64,000 bases of DNA from Acanthaster planci (lineage: Eukaryota; Echinodermata; Asteroidea; Valvatida; Acanthasteridae): contig NW_019091552.1 in assembly GCF_001949145.1 (NCBI RefSeq), positions 692,420-756,419 on the forward strand, read 5' to 3'. Both the position numbers and the translations under genes were made by a program. The notes beneath the pieces were generated by a model. The model ran no database searches. It saw only the letters and a program-made list of their open reading frames with translations, and had not been told where the DNA came from. This document shows, in pieces, positions 47,901 through 59,900 of the stretch. The number at the start of each line of letters is the position of its first letter. The stretch's first letter is position 1.

Positions 47901-50900
47901 TTTCATACCCTTACAGTTCATAATTAACGCAAAGACGTGTATAATGGGCGTTGGTTTTCACGGTGTATTGTCATGGCTTCTTCTACTCATTAGCCCAGAA
48001 TCTTTGTCAAATAAATACGTTCGCAAGGGAAAAAATTCATTGTAATAGGCTTTGAACCAGAAAGGAAAAAATGTTGTGACATAACTTTCGTCATTTCGTG
48101 TCTCACGATTAAAGCTCTGATATTCCCAATTACTTTCCAGACTGCTTAGATGAGGACTTCCTGTCCCTTTGTGATGAAGGAACAAAGTGTCTCCCGATTT
48201 CCTATGTCTGCGACGGAGTGCAGCACTGCGACGATTTCGAAGACGAGAGATACTGTGAAAGTAAGCACATGTCCCCGAATAGTCTTTACGTAAAGAAACC
48301 ATATAATCGTTGGGCCAAAACTCGGCCGGTCACACACCGTCAGAAATCGGCGCAATACAAGACAAGGTCAGGTCGACTCGATTTATAGATAAGTACTGAA
48401 GTTATGGCAATTACATTTGTTTTTTGGTTTGTGAACTTTAAAGCCCACTGGAGTGTTTAACATATTTCTTGGCCTACCAACTTACCCAAGTCTCATATCC
48501 CGCTGGGCCAATAACTTTCCGTCCCCGCGCCGTGGTTCGGACTCCCAGAGCTGATATCTAGGGATTCAATTTTCCAGCCCTTGACAGTGACAAAAAAAAA
48601 ATTACATGGCTTTCTTGATTATTCAGTATCGGACCATGAGGAATGTGCATGGACCCAAGGTGGAACAGGCTGATCCCAGTTACTTTATAAACAAGTGCTA
48701 AATAAGCACTTCCCATGGGGAGATCTCGGGCATTGCAGATGTATCGCGTATGGTATGGGAATGGTATAAAAAGTTGGGAGCCCTGAACCGAGTCGGGAAA
48801 ATTGTTGATTCCAACCCCGTATAGAATGTTGATACATTTACGGGGATTTTTATACCCGTTGGGTTTCGATGTCGTTTCTGTTGAACGCTCAAACCTATAA
48901 CAAACGTGTGAACAGACGTTATCACTATGGACAGTTCCCTCATGTTGAAACCCTCCGTCAAACGTTACCGGTAAACTCGATCGGATCGGATCTTGGAGGT
49001 ATCATATCGAGTGTTAGCGGAAATGTAGAATAGGCCTAGATTGGAGTAATAATTTACATCACGATCTGGCCCATACATTGCTCCACTACTCTCGCGGATA
49101 ATTTTGTTAGTCAGAAAATGGTATTTTCAATGGGGTGGCGGGACAACTAGGCCTACACGACGAGCATGACGAGGATTTTGAGTATACCAGGCACAAAAAT
49201 GGGATAGAGCCCAATTTTGGTTGGGTACCCCCCAACAAGTCCAATCCCTATACACACTCCAGCCTACTTAACAACCCCCATGTCAGAAAAAAACTCTTGA
49301 GATACCAGTATAACACTTACCAACACAAAGGGGGGGGGTCTCTGTCCCATTGTTTGCATCAAATGATTTTGAGGAGATGGACAATCAGAATGGGCTGAAA
49401 TGATATAGAAGCAGTACCAGATTACTCAAATCTTTGTCAATTTGTCACGTCTGTCAGATGCGACAGTATTAGTGGAAATTGCTTATGTCTTGTTGCATCC
49501 CCAGAAAACAGAATGCGTACAGAGTCGATTATTAGGACTGGAGTAAACGATGCACGATCAATTATCCTGCCGCGTTGGTTTTCTTGTTTTTAATCAACGC
49601 TTTTTCCATTGCAGATTGTGAGGAGAATGGATATCTTAGCTGCAAAGTAGGATCCCAGTGTTACAGGTATTCTGACGCCTGCAATAACATTATAGATTGC
49701 CCACGATTTCGAGATGAGTTTAATTGCTGTGAGTACCACTAGTCTTCTTTATAAATAAGAAAAGAAAGTATCAATAGGCTTGTTGCTTTACTGATCATGT
49801 TTTTTAGTGTTAATTACTATGACGAATTCATTGGTTGCACATTATTACACAAAGAGTTCATGTGTGCGGGTTAAAATTTTTATTTAAGAATGCTAATTGT
49901 AATAAAAAATTAAAGGTCGAATAGTTTACGTCCCGGAGATGTAAGGAGTCATAAGATTTGTAAATATTTGAAAAGGATGCCAAATTTGATAACGGGGAAC
50001 CCTCCATTTGCCCTGATTCAAAGCATTTGCACAAGTCACAAAATTTACAGAGTTCAACTTGAAGCACAATCCTATTAATGTGGTTTTGGGAGAGGATTTT
50101 TATTTTCAATTTTTGTCGATTTGAATGTATTTTGTCGGCCGGAAGCAGTGTTGAGCGTCGGGTGCGTGTTGAGAGCAGGTTGCCTTAGTGCACTTTAGCA
50201 TATGGAGCTGAGAACAATCGAACAGATACGACTTTAAGTTATGATCAAATTGCCGCAAACCTTTCGTTTAGATTACGGCTAGGTATTTGTTGTCGAATAC
50301 CACCAAAGAATACTGACCATTTTTTTCGCAGGCGTTACGGGAGTGGGAGTTGAGGGCTTGCCCCAGCCTTCTGGGGGAAAATGGAGAAATTAAAGAAAAC
50401 AGAAACTTCAGAGAGATAAAAAGAAAGAAAAAGGAAAGGGCATGAAACCTGTCAGTTTGCACAAAATTTGAGCCGGAATCTCTCTGCTATAGTGTCTATA
50501 GTGATTGCTTTGTCACCTAAAGAGTCATTGCTCACGTCTCTAATAAGCCGTTTTCCGATCGTCTTCTCGCCAATAATTCTACCATCTTTTTTCCCTCCTT
50601 CTTTTGTCAGATGAGTGTGCTGCTGTATCCACGAGCCAGTGCCAATCCATCCTCCCTTACAACCAGACATTTTTCCCCAGCATCTTCAAGACGGCGGAGG
50701 AGTCCATTGACTTCTACATGGATTTCAGCTCAATCATGGACTGCCACCCAGACTTGGAGTTCTTCCTCTGCGCCTACCTCTTCCCGGAGTGCGGCAGGTC
50801 GGGCTCGCCCCACTATCTCTGCAGTGGCTTCTGCCGGGACGTCCAGTCCGCGTGCAGTGGGCCTTATGCCGCCGCGCACAACGGGCTGGAGCTGAACTTC

Positions 50901-53900
50901 TTTTGTGAGCGCTACCCCAAGGCGGCTGAGGAGGAGTCTAGATTGTGCAGGTCACCATTTGAGGGTATAATCCCGATTTGGGGAAATCCATCTCAATCCT
51001 TTTTTTGTCGGTACAAATTGAGTTACACGAGGGAGACTTATCGTTTATATTACTATATAGGCTGCAAACCTGGTATACTATACATTTTCAACAACCAGAC
51101 GCTTTGGAGACATCCTTTCAAGCAGAAAGTTGACGTGGGTGAAAAGAAAGCTTTGTCTTTATTTGAAAGGAGAAGTCAAAGACCAAGGCATCATTGTCAC
51201 CCTAATGTGCAATCCAACTTGCATCCAGCTGACAACTTGTATAGTCAATGGGGTGTGAGTTCGACTGCTCGTCGGTCAAATTTGACGACAGTTTGCCTCT
51301 TTTCCGGAGTGCAGTTTGCAACCAGTTGTCTGATGATCTTTGAATTCATCCTGTAGGGTGTGTGATCGAAGCACCGACCGAGGTGGATTTATCTAACACC
51401 ACCGCCTACAACCTGTATTCACCAAACTACCCAAACAGCTACCCGGGGGCTTTCGACTGCCGCTGGCTCTTCACGGCCGACGTGGGCAAGTACATCGTAT
51501 TCGTGCTTGAGGACATGTCCATGTGGGACGACAGCGTCTACATGGGGCCTGGGCACGAGGTAGACCTGGACACCGCGACGTACTACTATCGGAACGAGGC
51601 GCGCTTCGGCAAGTGGCTGCTCAACGTCACGGTAAAGTCCGACGTTGCTTGGTTGCAGTTGATTACCGGAACTGCTAATGTGGCTCGGGGCTTTCATTTT
51701 CGGGTCATACAAGTGGATGCTTTCAACGGTAAGTATCTGGTTAATCTGGAATAAACCAGCTAAAAATAGCTTTCTGACAAGGCCAGTACGCAGGACTAAT
51801 TGCTTGACAACCAGCATATATCAGATTAGCTCTACTGAGTGAAGCGTTAGTATTTCTCCTTTTCGAAATTTGGACTGGATCGTTAGTATGACCGCTTTTA
51901 AATTTTTATTTCCAAGTTGTTGACGCTTTGTTGGCGCTACTTGTGCGTATTAACGCTAAATAACACGACCTCCCAGTCGGAAACTGTGCATCGGAATAAC
52001 ATGTGCAATGGCTTCACGCAAAAGTTCATGCGCTAGCCAGTGACTGTATTTCAGCCCACTAGGATAAAGAACAAAGAAAAGGGTTATAAAGTAAAATAAC
52101 TTTGTCAAAATGGTATAGCCCAAACCGAGTAATAGAGACCTATGGGCCCCGCAAGCTCATGTGCTTATCTTTTGTTTCCACTTTTGTCGTCCAACTGTAG
52201 AGACCTGTGCCGATGACGAGTTTCTCTGCGACGTAGGAGGATGCTTCCCGAAGACGCGACTGTGCGACGGGTTTGAGGATTGCTACGACCTGAAGGATGA
52301 GTTAGATTGTGATGGTGAGGCAGTCAATTCAACTCATGCCCAAGTCGACCCAAAGAAAATGCATACACAGTCAAATGGTCAAACACTTGGGACACGGAGT
52401 TAAGACCCAAGAGAGCGCCCCCACTATACACGCCCCCGTACAAAAAGTTCGAGGGCCCACAGAAAGTCTGAGGGCCTAAACGAAAATACCAGAGTGTGCC
52501 ATAAGGGACCATACACATAATGAAATATAGACATCATTGGGACTAAAAACTCAGTTCAGACTTCCTAACAAGAAATTGTCCCAATAATGCAGTATTAAAC
52601 GGCATTGCTACACCAAAACACGCACGGTGACGCACCCATAAGTTTTTGATTTTAGCTCCTTTGTCTGACTTTCGGAGTCGCGCAAAGTTTCATAGTGCAG
52701 TTAGGCCCTACACAGTCAACTCCAGCTCAGCATCTTACAAGGCATTAGCACTAGTTGGAACTTTCCCAAGCTGAATAATATTGGACAGAGACTTTTCGGG
52801 AGCGCAGAATTTTGGTTGTTGTGCGTTATTACACACCTAAAGCTTAGAGGCCTTGATTATTTTTTGGTCCTTCAGGTTCGTTGTCTGCTCCGTCTGTTGG
52901 CTAATCCGGCCCTGCGTAATGGCAGTTCAGATTTGAATGCCACAGCTGCTGGACGTTTGTAGACAAATCCAGCAGTAATGGCAATGCTATCACCGTCATT
53001 CACGGTGGCCCCTACCAATGGCGGCAAGCATTGTGGTATTAAACTGCTGTGATAACTCGGTGGTATAGCGAATGTGTGCGCACTCAGCCCGCCGCGCGCG
53101 GTGCTGGAGCTTTTAACAAAGTGATTACACAGCAGAATCCATGGGCATAAATCCTGGAGGGGTGATGGGGGTATATATCCCCTACCCACACACCTTTTGA
53201 GGTAAGGGGATGGGCTATTGAATCATCCCCCACTTATTTTGCGATGAGCAAAAAAATGAATGAATTGCGAAACATTTTCAGAATTTCCCAACGACTAAGG
53301 GAAAGCAATTTTGAAAAGCCAATAATGCCATTCTGATGTAAGATTCTGCATGAATTTGATATGCATTATTACATATCTACATCTTTATCATGGACATCGC
53401 TCCCCTATATGGTGTTTATGGTGTCCCCCCCCCATTTTTTCAAATTTCCATGGCCGGGCAAGTCACCCTCTCTCCTTTTTCCATTCCCCCCATTTCTAAC
53501 GCAGATTTACACCACTGGGCCAGCATTGGGCCCTTGGCTGTTCTTGCAAGAATTCCCACACCTTGCAGTTGTCAGAATGACCAGTCAAAATCGCACACAC
53601 CCACCCACCCACACCCAAGTGAATCGAAAGGTTTTTTTGTGAGCACTCCAGGTTGTGAATACTTGTATTTGTCTGCTGTTCGTTTCCCGCAGTGTGCCCC
53701 TACTACGACCAAGTGAAGTGCAATGATGGCTCGTGCATTCACCGGGCAGCTATCTGCGATGGCTACCCCGATTGTGACACCGACGAGGATAATTGCAGTC
53801 AGTGTGACCATCAAAACTCTCACTCAGTTGTACTTGATTCAAAGCAACATATGTTATTCTCGTATTCTTGTGGCGGTCTCTATAGCGTACAATTTCGCTC

Positions 53901-56900
53901 ATGAGGCGTGAATGAAGGACATTTGCCAAAAAAGGACTTTTGTACAAGCACTTGTTAGGAAATATGGGGGAAGACGGGTGAGAATACACCCTTACCTCCC
54001 ACCGAGTACTACTCCACTGACCACTGTACAAGCTTCAAACTTTCACAGGTCAATGTTCGGACCAAGCCACACCCAAGCATGCAGTTTGATTGTTTCCTAA
54101 TTTCAGGGCAATACATGTAGGCAGTACATATTCATTGCACTTTATTTTGAACTAGATTAAATGGAGTTTGACTTTAGGCGACCAGGAATTCTTACACTCT
54201 ACCTGTTTGTATCTTACCACGCAGCGTTTGTGTGTGACGAAGGGAGCAGCATCTTTGTGAACGATTTGGTACTCTGTGACAGCTTCAACGATTGTAGCAA
54301 TCACGCGGATGAACTGCTGAACTGCTGTAAGTAAGCAACGCCCTCTCCTGTCGCATGCAGATTCATTGCTGGGATGTTTAAACGGCAGTGCAAGACATTT
54401 CCAAATGCAGTCCGTATGTATAAGTGTGCCAGTGTGTTCCATAATTGTGGATTTCCGTTTTGCTATTTCAAGAACAGTGTGGCGCAGCTTTATCGTTACA
54501 CAATATGTACATATATGCTCTCATTTTTAAAGAGGAAAAAGTGCGATGTTACAAAGAGCCACCCCACTAAAGATTTTATGTACATCATCATCAGCTCCAA
54601 CATCAGCCAGAAAATTTGGTATTATCTGCTTTAAGTCTTATTTCCTGTTGTGATTTGCGGCTGTGTAATCCATGACTGCAGAATAAAAAAAATCATTTTA
54701 ATGAGCACGTTTTGCTGTAACAGTTTGAACGCCAAACACCATAGCAAATGAACAAACCTGAATGGTGTCTGCTTGCATTGGATCATGGGGCATCCAAATT
54801 TTCATGAGAGGAAATAAAACTTTCAAATGTGCAAGCAAAGATTAACCATATAGGGACGTGAGACAGTTTCCACACACTTGAGAGGAGTTTTAAACTCTTC
54901 ACACTCTGTGTCAATTCAATAATGTCACATCTCAACGAGATTTTCCTGAAGAAATGCTGTTTTAACTTTTTTTCCTATTTCTTTGTCAGCATGTGTCGAG
55001 GGTCGACAGTTTGACTGTGGGGAGCGATGTATTCCCGTCAACTATTTATGCGACGGCACTAGTGACTGTGCGAACGGTAGTGACGAAGTGAACTGTAGTA
55101 AGCAGGCCTATAGATTTCAATGCATGCCTTGCAAAATGTAACTTTGTTTATAAACACGAGGAAACATCATTTTAGGAAAAGGAAACATTTAAGGACTCTC
55201 GAAACAGTTCAGGTGTCTACAGAGATACTTACCCGAGGCAACATCGACTGTGGCTTGTTGCTAAAACTACCTGACTCCGTTGAAATTGGACACCAGGCGA
55301 TGTCATTGGTATTGTTTGGTGCTTAAATTGGGAGAGGGGGCATCGGAAATACATGCCCTGGTATATTTAAATTTATTCATAACTAAATTGAAGAGTTTAA
55401 GAGTGAAATGTACTTAAGGGATATGTTTGTCTTTACTTCGTTGCCAGCCTGCCCTAATTGGAAACGGCCATGTGATGACGGATACTGCATCCCTTTCTGG
55501 CTTTTCTGCGACAATTCGACGGACTGCAACGACGGTAGTGACGAAAGCGACTGCCCTCGTACGTGAGCATGTCTTACCCAAAACGAAGGTCGCCCTGTGC
55601 CCACCTTCCACGCGTAGATTCGCCAGATTTGTTGTAGCAGCTTTGTGACTTTGTTAGAGGTGGCTGAAATCATGGTTAAGGGAGAAATATCTAGTTTGCA
55701 AACAAGGCGGTGCCTAATTATTACACTGTTACGAGCGGCTGGTCCAACAGGGGTCAGCTCCCTTGCGATTTCAGTTGAACACACCTGTGTTGTGCAGTGT
55801 GATGTAGGCTTACTTGTCACACTATAACCACTTTGCTGATGGTGTCAAGCGAGCTATTTTTTTGCAATGAATTCCTCATAGTTGGTGTGGAGTCTGTTCT
55901 AATGTTTGTAAGTCCTCTGTAGTCGCTGCTTATGGCTTATTTAGTTCTGTTGCTACTAAGACAGGATCTGCTCTATACAGGGATTTTGTTGACAAGGTAT
56001 TGGTCGTTGTCGCGGCAGCTCGACTGCCACATCAACCAGGGCATCTTCAGCGAGGTTAATCGGGGAATGTTTTCCTGGCCTCTTTTCTCTTCAGCTTGTC
56101 CCGGCAACTACTATCAGTGTGAGAATTTGCAGTGTATTTCGGCAGACGGACTTTGCGACGGTTATTTTGACTGCTCGGACTGGAGTGACGAAACTGACTG
56201 CGGTGAGTGTGACTTGGTTGTTTCGCTTTAGTTAATCGCTTGGAGGATTTGAGTGTTGCTCCAGAGTAATTTCGTCCGAAGAAAATCTCAGGCGAATTAC
56301 AATTACCAATTTTTGGTTGTGCCCCACAAACGTCACCACAGTACTAGTAGCTGCAGACAATCACTACGCAGTTGCAGGCAATTGGTGAGTAAGAGTGCTA
56401 CAGAATATTGAAAAACATTTGGAGGCAAATGGAAACAATTTAAAATAATCGGTGTAAACAAAAACAACTTGTAGTGAGTCTTAAACAAGCAGCTCATTGA
56501 TGGACAGTAAGCAGTTGCAAGTAGTCGATAGGCAGTCACAGACAACCAGTAGGCAGTCACAGACAACCAGTAAGTGTTTGCAAATGATTGGCAAAGTTGG
56601 AATGGTTGAGGGTTTAGCACTTTTAAACAGCAAGCCAACCACTGGCGGCAGAAACGGAGGGGCAAGGGGGCCAGCGCCCCCCATCCATTTTTTCGACCGG
56701 GAGGTATGCCCTCCTCCACTTTTTGCAGGTCCTATAGGGTGGGGCTTAATGGATCGGCCTATTGATGGCTGATGCCTGATGGTCTCCCAACTGCCACCCC
56801 CTCTTTGAAAATCGTTCCGCCGCCGTTAACCAACCAGACACTACTTAAGTATTTGGCAATTTTGGCTGGCAGCCTCTTTCCAAGTGTATGAATACTGCCC

Positions 56901-59900
56901 GTATATTTATAACCAAACTGTCATTCGAAATCGTGCTGTTTTATCTTGCTTTTCAGTGGGTATTTATCACGAGTGTCCAGCGGACGCCTTCCAGTGCCCC
57001 TCTGACCAGCAGTGCGTTCCTCGGGTGGGTGTCTGTGATGGCGTTGTCAACTGTAGGGATGGTGAAGATGAGGAAGATTGTGACAAGACAATCCCTCCCC
57101 AAGATGAAGGTAGGACTGCAGGGCCAGTTTATCCAGCGGGCGCGTTGCGCTTAGGTTAAACGGAGAAAAAACAAGAATCGGGGGCTTCGACGAATGCGAC
57201 AGTTCACTGTACACGTCCTTCGTGAAGTGCTAGAGGAAATCCTTGCACGTTTACCGATCCTGCGGTGTAAAGTAGGACAAGCTTAAAGTGCATACATGTC
57301 TGTCCCTTCCCATTTCACTCAACTGTTGAAAAATTCCAAGAAAGGACTCCAGCAAATATTAAGGAGTTATTGGAGATCTGCCACAAAAGGTTTTTATTCA
57401 AAGCGTTTAGAGTTACAAGTTTGGTCTCACACGTCGTGTTATCATAAAGTGCCAAGCCTCAATGTCTACCGGAACAACGAAATTGATCCAGGTGCTAAGG
57501 GTAAAGTAGGACCTACCGAACGCTGGTACCTAGGGCCTAGGGAACATCTAATTCACCCCTGTTGGATTTGGTCGAGCTGTATCATTTACAGGTGCCATTG
57601 ACCCCCCTCCAAAAAAAGAAAAAGAAAAGAATTTAAGTCGGATGCTCATTGAACATCGCATCATTTCGTGTCTATGTGATTTTTTTTCCGGACATGTAGC
57701 CTGTGGTGACAGGCAAATTGAACTCACCGCGGTCGGCCAGAATTTTACGCTGACCTTCCCAGCGATTGTTGGTCTTCCGGCCAGCTGCTTGTGGCTCATC
57801 ACGAGTCCTCCGAACACCCAAATCACCGTCACCAAGCTCAAGGATCACCCAACGCGGGACAGGATCAAGGTGGGAAACGGGCACGACCCGATGGACAACA
57901 GCAAGATGCTGGAACCCTACGACATCCCAGTCGACAAGGCGCTAGTTGCCAGTGGCAACACCATGTGGGTCAAATTCGAAACGGAGCTGCACTTCCTGAC
58001 TTTCGATCTCCTATTCAAGGCCTTAGAAAATGGTATGCCAACTCGTTAATTGTTAACTCGTTCAACTATTTTTTAAATGCATCGTGACTGCATAGCAGCA
58101 TCACTCTTGATCGACATCCCGAGTTACCAAGTGGGCCCTAGTGATTGCTGAGGATCACAAGGCACCGTGTTTAGCAAGCTAACCTATTTTGAATAGGCGA
58201 GGGCTTGACTCACTTCTTCAGCCCTCAGCAGCTGTGGAACCAAATGAGACAGTGTAAGAACTTCCAGCCGTTGTTCGTTTGCCAAATGGGTCTGCGCGAA
58301 AAAGAAACAGGGCACTTGGTTAACTAAAACATCAGTACCGTTTCCTTGTTTTTAAAGAGTATATCGGACGTTGATGAAAGCGGCCTTCCAAGAATAAATC
58401 AGTGAAAAGTTTTCCATCGTTGGTCTACATAATCCGGTATTAATTTGGGACAGTGAAGAGATCACAGATTGGGCCAAGCTTCGGGTTCCCGCCTTCATAA
58501 TTAGGGGGAGTTGGTACGGCAATGGATGAACAGTCTACTTCCTTCCCATAGTATACGTGTACATTCGTTAATGCGTACAAAAGCACTGTATTTAAGTTAC
58601 ATTTTAGATGAACAAATGACATGCCCCTAACATGCGCAAATCTTTGCTATGTCCAAGACATGTAAAGCTATGTACACCCGTCAATTACAGAGGCAAAACT
58701 CATACTGGGTAGATAAAAATACCCTTAGATAGGCAGTAAAAAACAGAGATAAAACCCAGCTATTGTGTTGTGAGAGAAAATTCTGCTTTGGAAAAATTCC
58801 TATCTGATCCCCTGGTAAGGTCAATCGAGTAGTTAGTTTGGGATACCTGTCCGTGGAGCCCTTCAGTACTGCTAACCTGCCGTGATGTCGCAACACATAT
58901 CATCTTCATGATGGCTTTGCTGATGGGTCCATTTCTCTGTTTCGTTTCTTTTTTTATTTGAAGTGTGCCCCGAGAACAAGAAACGGTGTTCACCAAAGTT
59001 CGATATATGCATCATGTCAGCCAATTGGTGCGACCAAAAACCAGACTGTAAAACAGGCTCAGACGAGATTCAGTGCCGTGAGTATATCTTTTCATTCAGC
59101 TGAGAATTCTCACTCTCTGGGTTCCAGAATGGCTTCTGAACTGCATATAAGTTTAAAGAAAAAAGGCTTGACCAATCGAATCATTAGTTCAGCTGTGTAA
59201 ACATGATCTAACTTTTCTGAGAAATAAATATTTCAAAATTTTTCACAAAGCTTAGGGGTTCAAATGTAGTTTCTCAAAAAACAGTCTCAAGTAGAAGTCC
59301 AAAACATACCAACTAGATAGGACCTTTGTAGTAAAGCAAAGGTGATATTTGCTGATACCGTCATACGTACATTTAACCGCAGTTCGCTTGGAGAACCAGG
59401 GAGAAACAGCAGACAGGAGGCAAGGTGTGGTGAAGGTTACCATTGAAGGGGACGAGAAGTATCTCTGTTACGATGCACAGACGTGGAGCGAAGAAGTTGC
59501 CGACGTCATATGTAATGAATACGGCTATGGGTTAGTAGAGCGCGAATAGGTTTCATTTCAAGTTTTCCCTTCTATTCGAGGAATGAGCCCCAAGCTGGAC
59601 CAAGAGACTGGGCGCAAGTTTCCTAGCGACGGAGGCTCCTTTGGCAGGAACTGCACTTTGCTGGTTCACAAACACCTATGAAATGCAAGCGTTGCGGTCA
59701 CGCCGCTACCAACAAAATGGACAGCTGATGTTTGGTACCCACTGTAGTTCACGTGACAATTATTACGTTGCTCACGAACCACGTACATTTCAAAGGTTTG
59801 AGGTGGCCCAACTTCACTTTATGAGGTCAAATTTACCATTCTAACATTCCACAATATGTAAGTGAGTCCATTTTTATTTCAACTGCAGTTACATGAATGA

